9,290 nt of DNA from an uncultured Halomicronema sp. (GCA_937897665.1 CALCPB010000991.1:1-9290); one strand, 5' to 3'. Positions 1 through 7,033 are shown, counted from the first letter of the stretch. Notes: generated from the letters alone by a model not told the origin. A program made the numbers and translations.

Positions 1-39
1 CGTCATCAGGTGATCCCATTACCCCATCCGCACCCGCCA

Positions 40-1026
40 TCACCCCGAATTGAGCAGCTCAGTCCCCTGGGCATCCCAAAGAGCACGATCCACCCCGATG
101 AGTTGATGATGTCCCGCCTCAGGGGAAACGACGAGTTGTTTCGGTGCGGTGATATTGGCAAACAGCTCGTTAATTTCAGCCACCGTAGTCCACTTATCTT
201 GCTCGCCATGAATCAGCAGCGTAGGGCAGTTGATCGCCGGGGCAAAGTGGATCGGGTTATGCCGAAACCCGTTAACCCTATGTTGCACGCTGCCCCAAAA
301 CACCAACAGCTCCGCCGTCGGAAACGCGGGCAAGCCGTGATACCGCAGACGGCTTCTCACCGCATTGAGAAAGTGCACAAAGGGCAATTCTAAAATGACG
401 GCATCGGGCGTAATGTCCTCCTGAGCGATCGCCCGCATGATAGCCACGCTGCCCATCGACACGCCGTAGAGAATCGTCGGTGTCGGCAGATCTAACTCCG
501 CCGCATACTGCAGCGATCGCACCACATCTTGCGCTTCCTTCATGCCAATAGTGATGGTGTTACCGCTGGAGCCGCCCACCCCCTGAAAATCCACCAGCAG
601 ACAGTCATAACCCAGAGCCGTAAACGTCTGTGCGGGACTGATGAGTTGGCTGCCCTTCGTACCCAAATTACCGGGAAACAGAACGACGGTGCCCCGAGGG
701 TTAGCAGTCGGCGTCGGCACGAACCAAGCTTCTAGAAACCCATCGCCCTGAAGGGGAATTTGGCGGGTGGCATAGTCTAAGCCGCGATCGCTGGGCAAGG
801 TCGTCGATACGGGCTTGGCCACTCCCAGACCCACCTGGCCCGGCGATCGCACATGGGTCATGTGATAAGTCATCAAGTAAGTCGGCACATTCATAACGAT
901 CAACAGCGCCACCAAGCTGCTCCAGAGCCAGCGATGCGATCGTTTGTGAATCGGGGCGATGGAATCAGAGGACGGCACCCGTCCTTGCCAGAGCCGCACG
1001 CCCCCGGCTCCGAGGTAACAGAGCAA
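40..1026 (-). CDS. Membrane-anchored alpha/beta hydrolase, serine hydrolase fold
   Basis: Probable serine hydrolase (esterase/peptidase-like, COG1073 type) with an unknown substrate. Numbered from the TTG at 1026 (328 residues): a transmembrane segment at about 33-52; beta-strand and oxyanion region at 113-125 (VVLFPGNLG); a DFQGVGGSSG turn at 146-155; the nucleophile elbow GVSMG at 188-192 with Ser190; the acid Asp277 in HGEQD; and the catalytic His at 306 or 307 in AGHHQL. The triad is in the correct order and spacing, so the enzyme looks intact. The catalytic domain should sit outside the cytoplasmic membrane or on one face of it, held by the N-terminal anchor. The start is uncertain: TTG at 1026 is the first possible one after an in-frame TAG at 1039-1041, and GTG at 978 is equally plausible. 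The frame continues upstream of that TAG (see the 1039-1185 entry). It is transcribed away from mfd and has no partner gene in the window. Hydrolase fold is near certain; specificity is unknown. Confidence 0.85.
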   Translation of the reverse strand: MLCYLGAGGVRLWQGRVPSSDSIAPIHKRSHRWLWSSLVALLIVMNVPTYLMTYHMTHVRSPGQVGLGVAKPVSTTLPSDRGLDYATRQIPLQGDGFLEAWFVPTPTANPRGTVVLFPGNLGTKGSQLISPAQTFTALGYDCLLVDFQGVGGSSGNTITIGMKEAQDVVRSLQYAAELDLPTPTILYGVSMGSVAIMRAIAQEDITPDAVILELPFVHFLNAVRSRLRYHGLPAFPTAELLVFWGSVQHRVNGFRHNPIHFAPAINCPTLLIHGEQDKWTTVAEINELFANITAPKQLVVSPEAGHHQLIGVDRALWDAQGTELLNSG

Positions 1027-1038
1027 GCAGCCAAAGAG

Positions 1039-1185
1039 CTAGAAAGCACCCACAGGCTTGAGCGGAAGCCGCCTAATATTGTAGATGCCGAAGCTATGCA
1101 GCGCAGCCACGACCAAGGCCAGCCCGACTAACAGTAAAAGGGCCAGCGTCCCCGTTCGAACTAAAGACCGACGTAGAGTATTCAT
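1039..1185 (-). CDS. Short hydrophobic ORF in frame with the hydrolase, possible severed N-terminus
   Basis: ATG at 1185 opens a 48-codon frame with a basic start (MNTLRRSLVRTG) and a strong hydrophobic segment (LALLLLVGLALVVAAL, about residues 14-29). It ends at TAG 1039-1041. The hydrolase frame continues in the same phase right after this stop, and its first residues are again hydrophobic (LFGCLLCYLGAGGV). Reading through the TAG would give a 381-residue protein with about three membrane segments before the hydrolase domain. The ORF could be a real small membrane protein translated just before the hydrolase. It could also be the original N-terminus cut off by a TGG-to-TAG change or a sequencing error. 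No clear Shine-Dalgarno sequence precedes the ATG. Confidence 0.45.
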   Translation of the reverse strand: MNTLRRSLVRTGTLALLLLVGLALVVAALHSFGIYNIRRLPLKPVGAF

Positions 1186-1528
1186 GGCTCAAGCCGTAGG
1201 AAATTAAGTTTGCCAAGTGAAGCGGCCACTTTTCGTTCCAAGTCTCCTCAGACCCACGCACATCCTGGAGAGACCGATCCGTGATTTACCCTGTAGAAAA
1301 TTGAGCCGCTGCAAGGGTTGGATGAACCTCTGGCAGCCGGTTGCCGACTAAACCGTGACCTTTGATGCCGCTTGATTAAAGGCCTCTCCAACGATCTTCA
1401 CTCGCGATCGCGGCCATTCCGCAGCGTTGAGCGCAGCAAAATTAGACGTGTTTGCCCACAGATGGTGTCAGGGCCGATCGCCCCACTCGCCAACCCATCT
1501 TCCTTCGCAATTTCACGGACATTCCCTT
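1186..1528. other. Gene-free interval between divergent hydrolase and mfd
   Basis: No supported coding frame, tRNA or repeat was found. It contains one HIP1 octamer at 1404-1411 inside a 10-base palindrome (CGCGATCGCG), and a weak inverted repeat CGGTT (1338-1342) / AACCG (1351-1355). It should hold the promoter of the minus-strand hydrolase unit, but I could not pick a convincing -35/-10 pair. Confidence 0.5.
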
Positions 1529-1534
1529 TAGAAT
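1504..1534 (+). promoter_or_regulatory. Candidate promoter for the mfd leader
   Basis: TAGAAT at 1529-1534 matches the -10 consensus at five of six positions. A weak TTCGCA lies at 1504-1509, with a 19-base spacer that is longer than ideal. Transcription would start near 1541, just upstream of the two leader hairpins. This is based on sequence match only. Confidence 0.3.
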
Positions 1535-1540
1535 GAATTC

Positions 1541-1628
1541 CTAGTCGTCGCCCAAAACTTCAACCGGCGCGGTTTGAAACTCGAAATCATCCACCCCCGG
1601 TGTCGCGACATTGGGGGGCATTTTTATT
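1541..1628 (+). ncRNA. Structured mfd leader, candidate attenuator or small RNA
   Basis: From the putative start near 1541 the transcript can fold into two hairpins. The first runs 1559-1578: TTCAACCG pairs with CGGTT-T-GAA around a GCG loop, giving eight pairs and one bulged T. The second is the terminator-like hairpin at 1594-1617. The RNA would be about 85-90 nt if it ends in the T-run. Bases 1551-1555 (CCCAA) could instead pair with 1611-1615 (TTGGG) in the 3' arm of hairpin two, offering an alternative fold. It resembles no RNA family I recognise, and I did not see the Yfr1 core motif. Existence and function are inferred. Confidence 0.3.
1594..1628 (+). terminator. Intrinsic terminator-like hairpin just upstream of mfd
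   Basis: Bases 1594-1603 (CCCCCGGTGT) pair with 1608-1617 (ACATTGGGGG) around a CGCG loop. That is ten pairs, two of them G-U in RNA. The stem is followed by GCA and then TTTTTATT at 1621-1628. The shape is that of a Rho-independent terminator on the plus strand, ending 19 bases before the mfd ATG. No plus-strand gene lies upstream to be terminated, so it may attenuate mfd or end a short RNA. Confidence 0.5.
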
Positions 1629-1646
1629 GTGGCTAGTGACATTCTG

Positions 1647-4600
1647 ATGGCATTTTCTTCCGTCGTACGAGCCTTAGGGCGCTCCCCCCTCACCACCGAA
1701 ATTCTCACCAAGCTGCAGCAGTCGCCGCCGGTCAAACTCAGCGGTGCTCCCCGGTTGCCCCGAGGCTTGGTGGCATCAGCGCTGGCCAAAACATCGGACG
1801 CGCCGCTGCTGGTGATCACCGCCACGCTGGAAGAAGCCAGCCGCTGGGCGATTCAGCTAGAGGCGATGGGCTGGCGCACCGTGCATTTTTACCCCACGTC
1901 CGAGGCATCGCCCTACGACCCTTTTGACCAAGCCTCCGAAATGACCTGGGGCCAACTGCAGGCGTTGGCCGACTTAACGCGTGGCGTCGAGTTAGAAAAC
2001 ACCGCGATCGTCGCCACTGAGCGCGCCCTGCAGCCCCACCTGCCGCCCGTGGCGGTACTCAAAGACTATTGCCTCGCTCTCACCACCGGGCTCGAAATCA
2101 ACCTCAAAGATCTCTCCCTGCGCTTGGCTCGCCTGGGCTACGAAAAGGTGTCACTGGTCGAAACCGAAGGCCAGTGGGCACAGCGAGGCGACATTATTGA
2201 TGTGTTTCCGGTCTCGTCGGAGCTGCCGATTCGCCTGGAACTGTTTGGCGATGAGCTAGAGCGCATTCGCGAGTTTGACCCGGCTTCACAGCGATCGCTC
2301 GATGCCATCTCTCGCCTAGTACTTACCCCCACCGACTATGTGCCGCTGATTCTGGATGCCCTGCGTGCTCGCCAGCGGCTAGAGGCGCTGTTTCCTCCCG
2401 AAGCGCTAGAGGGGGTGGCGGACGGCATCTTTCCTGAAGGGGTGCGACGCTGGCTGGGCTTGGCCTTCGACCAGCCCGCTTCCCTACTCGACTATTTACC
2501 CGAAAATACCTTCATTGCGCTGGATGAACCCGATCAGTGTCAGGCTCACAGCGATCGCTGGGTCGAACACATCGACGAACAGCGCCGCGACCTTACCGTA
2601 CGGGCGACGCATTTTGGGAGTGAGGGATCGGAAGAGCCGGAATCTGATCGCCCCAATGCGTCGTCCCTGCCGGATGCCCCCCAACCACCCAAGATCCATC
2701 GCTCCTTTGCAGAAACGCTCGAAGAACTAGCCCTGTTCACCACCATTCACCTGACAGAACTGGCGGAGGAAAAGTCGGGTCTGAATCTGTCTAGCCGGCC
2801 GGTACCCGCAATTCCTCACCAGTTCGGCAAGCTGGCGGAAACCATTCGCAGCGAACGCGATCGCCGCTTTGCCACCTGGCTGATTTCGGCTCAGCCCTCC
2901 CGCTCCGTCGCCCTCCTGCAGGAGCACGACTGTCCAGCGCAGTTCATCCCCAACCCGCGCGACTACCCTGCCATCGAAAAACTGCAGAGCCAGCATGTAC
3001 CGGTGGCATTGAAGTATTCCGGCCTAGCGGAGCTAGAAGGATTCGTGCTGCCCACCTTCCGCATCGCGGTGGTCACCGATCGCGAATTTTTTGGTCAGCA
3101 CAGCCTCGCGACGCCGGGCTATGTCCGCAAGCGGCGCAAAGCCACCTCTAAGCAGGTCGATCCCAACAAGATGAAGCCGGGCGACTTCGTCCTGCACCGC
3201 AACCACTGCATCTGGCTCTGTCCGAAGCTAGAAAGCCGCACGGTCTATCGCGAACCGCGGGAATACCTGGTCATCCAGTACGAAGACGGGCTGCTGCGAG
3301 TCGCCGCCGATCAGGTTGGCTCCCTATCTCGCTACCGCTCCACCAGCGATCGCCCGCCCACCCTCAACAAAATGACGGGCAAAGCCTGGGAAAAAACCAA
3401 AGGCCGCGCTCGCAAAGCCGTGCAAAAGGTGGCAGTGGATCTACTCAAGCTCTACGCCCATCGGGCGCAGCTCCAGGGATTCACCTTTCCCGTCGATACG
3501 CCTTGGCAACAAGAGCTGGAAGACTCTTTTCCCTATCAGGCGACCCCCGATCAGCTGAAGGCCGTGCACGACGTCAAACTGGATATGGAAAGCGATCGCC
3601 CGATGGATCGCCTGGTCTGCGGCGACGTTGGCTTCGGTAAAACCGAAGTGGCGGTGCGGGCCATTTTCAAAGCCATCAACTCCCACAAGCAGGTGGCGAT
3701 GCTGGCCCCGACCACGATTCTTACCCAGCAGCACTACCACACCCTGAAAGAACGCTTTGCCCCGTACCCGATTCAGGTCGGCCTGTTGAACCGCTTTCGC
3801 ACTGCGCAAGAAAAGAAAGATATTCTGCAGCGGCTCAAAACCGGCGAGCTAGACGTGGTGGTTGGCACCCATCAACTGCTGGGCAAATCGGTGAGTTTCA
3901 AAGACTTAGGCCTGCTGGTGGTGGATGAAGAGCAGCGCTTTGGCGTCAACCAAAAGGAAAAAATCAAAGCCCTGAAATCAGAGGTGGATGTGCTCACTCT
4001 CAGCGCCACACCGATTCCGCGCACTTTGTACATGGCCCTGTCTGGCGTGCGTGAAATGAGTCTGATCACTACGCCACCACCCTCCCGCCGCGCCATCAAG
4101 ACGCATCTGTCGCCCTACGATCCCGAAGCGATTCGCAGTGCCGCCCGGCAGGAATTGGATCGCGGCGGGCAAATTTTCTACGTCGTCCCCCGCGTCGAAG
4201 GCATTGAGGAAATCTCCGCCCGCCTGCGCGAGTGGATTCCGGGGGCGCGCATCATGGTCGCCCACGGGCAAATGCAAGAGGGTGAGCTGGAATCGACCAT
4301 GCTGGGTTTCAGCAGCGGCGAGGCGGACATTTTGGTCTGCACCACGATCATCGAGTCCGGCCTGGATATTCCTCGCGTCAACACCATCTTGATTGAAGAT
4401 GCGCAAAAGTTTGGCCTTTCCCAGCTGTATCAGCTGCGGGGCCGGGTCGGGCGATCGGGCATTCAGGCTCACGCCTGGCTGTTTTATCCCCGTCAGCAGG
4501 TGCTTACGCCCAAGGCACGGCAACGCCTGCGGGCAATTCAGGAATTCGCGCAGCTCGGGTCGGGCTACCAGCTGGCCATGCGCGATATGGAGATTCGCGG

Positions 4601-5198
4601 CGTCGGCAACCTGCTCGGCATGCAGCAGTCGGGGCAAATGGATGCCGTCGGCTTTGACCTCTATATGGACATGCTGGAGGAAGAGATTGCCGAAATTCGC
4701 GGTCAGGAGATCCCCAAGGTGGACGACACCCAGGTCGATCTCAAGGTGACGGCCTTCATCCCCAACGACTACATCGACGATACCGAACAGAAGATGAGCG
4801 CCTATCGCGCCCTCGCCGCTGCCGATAGCAAGCGCGAGCTGGCCCAAGTCGCGGCTGACCTCAACGATCGCTACGGCCCGATTCCTTTTGCGACGGAACA
4901 GCTCATCCGCATCCTCGAACTTAAGCAACTCGGCAAACAGCTCGGCTTTGCCCGCATCAAACCCGAGGGCAAGCAGCACATCATCCTCGAAACCCCGATG
5001 GAAGAACCCGCTTGGAAGCTGCTCTTTGACAAGGTGCCCGGTCACCTGAAATCCCGCTTTGTCTATGCCGGTGGCAAGGTGATGGTGCGCGGCCTCGGCG
5101 TGCTCACGCCCGAAAAGCAGGTCGAAAACCTGGTGGACTGGTTCAAACTTATGCAGGCAGGCTTGCAGGAGAAAGCCGGGGTAGGGGCGATCGCTTGA
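1647..5198 (+). CDS. mfd: Transcription-repair coupling factor Mfd
   Basis: ATP-dependent DNA translocase that binds stalled RNA polymerase, pushes it off the lesion and recruits UvrA to start nucleotide excision repair; cytoplasmic. The protein is 1183 residues, close to the family norm (E. coli about 1150). Domains in order: a UvrB-like module in the first about 300 residues with [13 protein letters not shown] at 176-187; an acidic/proline-rich linker at about 318-352; a CarD-like RNA-polymerase-interaction domain from about 507 ([11 protein letters not shown]); a RecG-type motor with Walker [10 protein letters not shown] (659-667, Lys665), DEEQ box 760-763, SATP 786-789, TTIIESGLD 899-907 and [10 protein letters not shown] 929-938; a TRG motif after it; and a C-terminal TRCF domain from about 1030. 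All motor motifs are intact. I chose ATG 1647 because it begins with [16 protein letters not shown], as cyanobacterial Mfd proteins do. The in-frame TTG at 1611 lies inside the terminator-like stem. The gene ends with a HIP1 octamer (5187-5194) just before the TGA. Confidence 0.97.
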   Translation: MAFSSVVRALGRSPLTTEILTKLQQSPPVKLSGAPRLPRGLVASALAKTSDAPLLVITATLEEASRWAIQLEAMGWRTVHFYPTSEASPYDPFDQASEMTWGQLQALADLTRGVELENTAIVATERALQPHLPPVAVLKDYCLALTTGLEINLKDLSLRLARLGYEKVSLVETEGQWAQRGDIIDVFPVSSELPIRLELFGDELERIREFDPASQRSLDAISRLVLTPTDYVPLILDALRARQRLEALFPPEALEGVADGIFPEGVRRWLGLAFDQPASLLDYLPENTFIALDEPDQCQAHSDRWVEHIDEQRRDLTVRATHFGSEGSEEPESDRPNASSLPDAPQPPKIHRSFAETLEELALFTTIHLTELAEEKSGLNLSSRPVPAIPHQFGKLAETIRSERDRRFATWLISAQPSRSVALLQEHDCPAQFIPNPRDYPAIEKLQSQHVPVALKYSGLAELEGFVLPTFRIAVVTDREFFGQHSLATPGYVRKRRKATSKQVDPNKMKPGDFVLHRNHCIWLCPKLESRTVYREPREYLVIQYEDGLLRVAADQVGSLSRYRSTSDRPPTLNKMTGKAWEKTKGRARKAVQKVAVDLLKLYAHRAQLQGFTFPVDTPWQQELEDSFPYQATPDQLKAVHDVKLDMESDRPMDRLVCGDVGFGKTEVAVRAIFKAINSHKQVAMLAPTTILTQQHYHTLKERFAPYPIQVGLLNRFRTAQEKKDILQRLKTGELDVVVGTHQLLGKSVSFKDLGLLVVDEEQRFGVNQKEKIKALKSEVDVLTLSATPIPRTLYMALSGVREMSLITTPPPSRRAIKTHLSPYDPEAIRSAARQELDRGGQIFYVVPRVEGIEEISARLREWIPGARIMVAHGQMQEGELESTMLGFSSGEADILVCTTIIESGLDIPRVNTILIEDAQKFGLSQLYQLRGRVGRSGIQAHAWLFYPRQQVLTPKARQRLRAIQEFAQLGSGYQLAMRDMEIRGVGNLLGMQQSGQMDAVGFDLYMDMLEEEIAEIRGQEIPKVDDTQVDLKVTAFIPNDYIDDTEQKMSAYRALAAADSKRELAQVAADLNDRYGPIPFATEQLIRILELKQLGKQLGFARIKPEGKQHIILETPMEEPAWKLLFDKVPGHLKSRFVYAGGKVMVRGLGVLTPEKQVENLVDWFKLMQAGLQEKAGVGAIA

Positions 5199-5221
5199 CT
5201 CAATTAATCTAAGCGGCAAAC

Positions 5222-5272
5222 TTCACCCAATCGCGATAGCGATATAGTAGTCATTAAGAGCTAGCGCAAGCT
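5222..5272 (+). promoter_or_regulatory. Candidate promoter and operator of the toxin-antitoxin pair
   Basis: TATAGT at 5243-5248 is a plausible -10, with TTCACC at 5222-5227 as a weak -35 (15-base spacer). An inverted repeat ATCGC-GATA-GCGAT (5230-5243) runs into the -10. A second near-palindrome, AGCTAGCGCAAGCT (5259-5272, 12 of 14 positions symmetric), lies just ahead of the antitoxin ATG. TA operons are usually autorepressed by the complex, so either palindrome could be the operator. Inferred from position and symmetry. Confidence 0.3.
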
Positions 5273-5280
5273 GAAAGCAA

Positions 5281-5511
5281 ATGGAAACGTTTCGCCAAAT
5301 TGTAACCATTTCGAGTAACCGAACAATAAAAGTAACGCTGCCTGAAAGGATTCCGTTAGGGCAAGCAGAAATTGTCATGGTCGTTCAATCGATCGGCGAT
5401 ACATCAACGTCTACATCACTGTCTGCCCCAGCTAACCTATTTGGGTTCTTGCCTAAACGCCTCGATCCGCTCTTGTTTGAACGCCAGATCAGAGATGAGT
5501 GGAACCGGTAA
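5281..5511 (+). CDS. Antitoxin of a VapBC-type toxin-antitoxin pair
   Basis: Small 76-residue protein that should bind and neutralise the PIN toxin encoded next, and repress the operon. The N-terminal half (METFRQIVTISSNRTIKVTL, then LPERIPLGQAEIVMVV to residue 35) reads as beta-strands of an AbrB/VapB-like DNA-binding or dimerisation unit. A Ser/Thr-rich linker follows at about 40-50. The C-terminus, FGFLPKRLDPLLFERQ (54-69) then IRDEWNR, is the sort of amphipathic segment that antitoxins insert into their toxin, and I recognise this ending from cyanobacterial antitoxins next to PIN proteins. The stop codon lies 17 bases into the toxin gene, so translation is probably coupled. The exact antitoxin family is not certain. 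Confidence 0.8.
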   Translation: METFRQIVTISSNRTIKVTLPERIPLGQAEIVMVVQSIGDTSTSTSLSAPANLFGFLPKRLDPLLFERQIRDEWNR

Positions 5512-5890
5512 GCAGTATCTATTCGATACCAATATTTTCATTTACTACTTCAACGGTGAGCCTGTCCTAGAACCACTTTTCAATGAAGTTCTGTTGGGTA
5601 AAGCCTCAGTACTTTACTGTCCTATTAGTTGGGTAGAGATTCTTTGCTACCCTGCCTTAACCCCAGAAGAAGCACAGCAAATCAGACTCTTTCTCAGAAA
5701 ATTTGAGCGAATTGAACTTACCGAGTCAATTTTAGATAGGGCTGCTCAAATTCGGATGGCATATCGAACAGCTCTCCCCGATGCAGTGATTGCTGCCTGT
5801 GCCATTCTCACAGCAAGTACCCTGGTAACTCGTAATGAAGTCGATTTCAACCGCATCTCTGGTTTGACTGTCTTCAATCCATTCGGATAA
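5495..5890 (+). CDS. vapC: VapC-type toxin, PIN-domain ribonuclease
   Basis: A 131-residue PIN-domain protein, the usual VapC length. VapC toxins are Mg-dependent endoribonucleases that cut specific tRNAs or rRNA to stop translation when the antitoxin is lost. Visible acidic active-site residues: Asp11 in LFDTNIFIYY, Glu48 in SWVEIL, Asp96 in LPDAVIAACA, and Asp117 in the TRNEVDF motif (112-118). The set is complete, so it should be active. I chose ATG 5495, which overlaps the antitoxin by 17 bases and leaves a short lead before the first beta-strand. A longer in-frame start at 5372 would only translate antitoxin sequence out of frame. Base composition is unlike the neighbours: 46 of 120 bases are G or C in 5521-5640, against 39 of 60 in a mfd block at 3601-3660. 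This suggests acquisition by transfer. Confidence 0.9.
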   Translation: MSGTGKQYLFDTNIFIYYFNGEPVLEPLFNEVLLGKASVLYCPISWVEILCYPALTPEEAQQIRLFLRKFERIELTESILDRAAQIRMAYRTALPDAVIAACAILTASTLVTRNEVDFNRISGLTVFNPFG

Positions 5891-6165
5891 TAGCTGCATT
5901 ATGAGTAGAGTCCCTTCAATTAACCATCAACCCAGCAATTGCGCAGACCACGCCACAGTCACTGCGCTGTCTCAGCGCGTTATATCCCGACGGCACCCGA
6001 GCAGATTTCAGTTGATGCGAGTGGAGTTGTAGGAAAAAAAAGTGTGTGACGATCACGCGTGCGCCATACCGACACCTAGTTCAACTTTGGGGTGTAGGGT
6101 GATTCGGCGGTAATAAGGATACTACCGATCAAGAACACCCACCCTGGAGGTTCAGAGTTCTCTGC
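5891..6165. other. Spacer between the TA pair and cytM (convergent 3' ends)
   Basis: No coding frame was recognised. It contains small hairpins only: GCGCTG-TCT-CAGCGC at 5964-5978, CGGTA/TACCG at 6108-6127, and CAGAG-TT-CTCTG at 6153-6164. There is also a run of eight A at 6034-6041. A short GTGA-CGA-TCAC hairpin (6046-6056) beside the A-run could, on the minus strand, be a weak terminator for cytM. Confidence 0.4.
5963..5979 (+). terminator. Possible weak terminator after the toxin gene
   Basis: GCGCTG (5964-5969) and CAGCGC (5973-5978) form a six-pair stem with a TCT loop, extendable by one G-T pair. Only GTTATA follows, not a real T-run, so termination is uncertain. It lies 73 bases after the toxin stop. 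Confidence 0.2.
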
Positions 6166-6558
6166 TTACAAGCCTTCCAAATACTGCAGCAGATCCGCCA
6201 TTACCTGAGGCTGGGGTTGAAACTGCGGCATCGGCGGCGTCTTGCCGCTCACCACCTGCTTAATCAGCTTGACCTTTGATTTGCGGGCAGAGACGCTGAG
6301 CAAACTAGGGCCGACTTCACCGCCAGCGCCTAGCCCATGACAAACTGCACAGTTCATCTGAAAGATTTCTTGACCGCGATCGCCATTACCTTGCAGGGTT
6401 AAAACGTCTTGAATATAAGGGTCAGCAGCCTGGGCGTGGCGAACGGTTAGCACCGATCCCAACACCACCATCAGCATGACGACGAAGGTCAGTACCTGTC
6501 GCAGACCAGACCGTGATGTGGGTAGTTCCTTCTCTAGGGCGTCGTCACTCAAAGCCAA
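6166..6558 (-). CDS. cytM: CytM-like membrane-anchored cytochrome c
   Basis: A 130-residue c-type cytochrome. A short charged N-terminus is followed by a hydrophobic segment (about 20-38, QVLTFVVMLMVVLGSVLTV) that acts as signal anchor, then a single haem domain facing the lumen or periplasm. Haem is attached at CAVCH (Cys70, Cys73, His74). Met110 in KTPPMPQF is the likely second iron ligand. The segments GQEIFQMNCAVCHG, SARKSK and the ending QVMADLLQYLEGL match what I know of cyanobacterial cytochrome cM rather than c6 (no c6-type signal peptide or C-terminus). CytM is linked to respiration control and growth with organic carbon; its electron partners are debated. The first available start codon is TTG at 6558 (another TTG lies at 6552). 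The upstream in-frame stop leaves no ATG or GTG before the anchor, and no Shine-Dalgarno is visible. It is divergent from petG. Family confidence is high; the exact start is less sure. Confidence 0.88.
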   Translation of the reverse strand: MALSDDALEKELPTSRSGLRQVLTFVVMLMVVLGSVLTVRHAQAADPYIQDVLTLQGNGDRGQEIFQMNCAVCHGLGAGGEVGPSLLSVSARKSKVKLIKQVVSGKTPPMPQFQPQPQVMADLLQYLEGL

Positions 6559-6760
6559 AATTCTAGTTACGTTTCGTTATTAACATAGCTTAAAGATGTC
6601 TCATAAAGCCCGTCAGAAAACCTTGATTTAAGGTTTTTAGTTTGCAAAAGATTAAGTCAGATGCGCTCTTTTCAGGGATTCGCCGCAAACTGCCTAGGTG
6701 AGATGAGATAATAAATCTCAACTAAAAGTTTATTGCTGTGATGGAAAGGAGTCGTTAGGC
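6559..6760. promoter_or_regulatory. Divergent cytM/petG control region with two perfect inverted repeats
   Basis: This 202-base gap must carry both promoters. It holds AAAACCTT-GATTT-AAGGTTTT (6617-6637, eight perfect pairs) and TGAGAT-AATAA-ATCTCA (6704-6720, six perfect pairs). The second lies in the probable petG leader, 40 bases before its ATG. A strong ribosome binding site, AAGGAG (6746-6751), precedes petG with nine bases between. No canonical -35/-10 pair stands out for either gene. The repeats could be regulator sites or RNA stem-loops. Confidence 0.4.
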
Positions 6761-6874
6761 ATGGTTGAACCCCTTTTGAGTGGAATTGTGTTGGGTTTGA
6801 TTCCAATAACGCTGGCGGGGTTATTTGTGGCTGCCTATATGCAGTACCGCCGGGGCAATCAGCTCGACCTGTGA
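6761..6874 (+). CDS. petG: Cytochrome b6f complex subunit PetG
   Basis: A 37-residue single-span thylakoid membrane protein, the normal PetG length. It is a small peripheral subunit needed for assembly or stability of the cytochrome b6f complex, which passes electrons from plastoquinone to plastocyanin or cytochrome c6. The sequence starts [20 protein letters not shown], continues as one membrane helix to about residue 28, and ends with the basic tail [12 protein letters not shown], which matches PetG. The start is fixed by AAGGAG nine bases upstream. It is monocistronic here: a hairpin follows 14 bases after the stop and a strong palindrome about 110 bases later. Its neighbour across the divergent promoter region is the CytM-like cytochrome, also an electron-transport protein. 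Confidence 0.96.
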   Translation: MVEPLLSGIVLGLIPITLAGLFVAAYMQYRRGNQLDL

Positions 6875-6887
6875 TTGAACCAGAATT

Positions 6888-6922
6888 TGCGCCCGCACGG
6901 GCGGCGCACTCTGTCAGACAGA
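6888..6922 (+). other. Hairpins directly after petG
   Basis: TGCGCC (6888-6893) can pair with GGCGCA (6903-6908), or CGCCC (6890-6894) with GGGCG (6899-6903); these are competing folds. Next comes TCTGT-CAG-ACAGA (6910-6922). TCTGTCAG (6910-6917) is also repeated inverted as CTGACAGA at 6965-6972. No T-run follows, so these more likely stabilise the 3' end of petG mRNA than terminate it. Confidence 0.35.
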
Positions 6923-6984
6923 CTTAATAGTGCGGTCGATTACGGCCAAAACCATACGGACAGGCTGACAGATTCTTAGGTTTT

Positions 6985-7021
6985 GAGGTGGGCTCAGCGA
7001 TCGCTGAGCCCACTTCCTTTT
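6985..7021 (+). terminator. Long perfect palindrome with HIP1 core, petG terminator
   Basis: Bases 6988-7000 and 7001-7013 are exact reverse complements (26-base perfect palindrome, left arm GTGGGCTCAGCGA). They extend to 6985-7016 with one G-T pair. The centre is the HIP1 octamer at 6997-7004. On the plus strand TTCCTTTTAT follows, so it fits a Rho-independent terminator for petG. It lies between convergent genes and ends 12 bases from the kinase stop side. On the minus strand no T-run follows, so stopping kinase transcription is less certain. Confidence 0.65.
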
Positions 7022-7033
7022 ATGAGACGAGTT

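Noticed and set aside
1150..1165. GTTCGAAC as a possible tRNA T-loop
   Set aside because: No cloverleaf arms or acceptor stem can be built around it, and it falls inside the hydrophobic ORF at 1039-1185.
1611..1646. Longer mfd start at TTG 1611
   Set aside because: The TTG lies in the 3' arm of the terminator-like stem. ATG 1647 gives the N-terminus typical of cyanobacterial Mfd.
3978..5219. 413-codon open frame on the minus strand opposite mfd
   Set aside because: It lies fully across the well-supported helicase and TRCF domains of mfd and shows no recognisable domain. Long antisense frames are common opposite GC-rich genes.
5372..5494. Extended toxin start at 5372
   Set aside because: The added 41 residues are antitoxin DNA read in another frame and do not resemble a PIN domain. 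ATG 5495 gives the normal VapC length.
6034..6056. T8 run with small hairpin as the cytM terminator (minus strand)
   Set aside because: The stem has only four pairs and lies about 110 bases beyond the stop; too weak to call separately.
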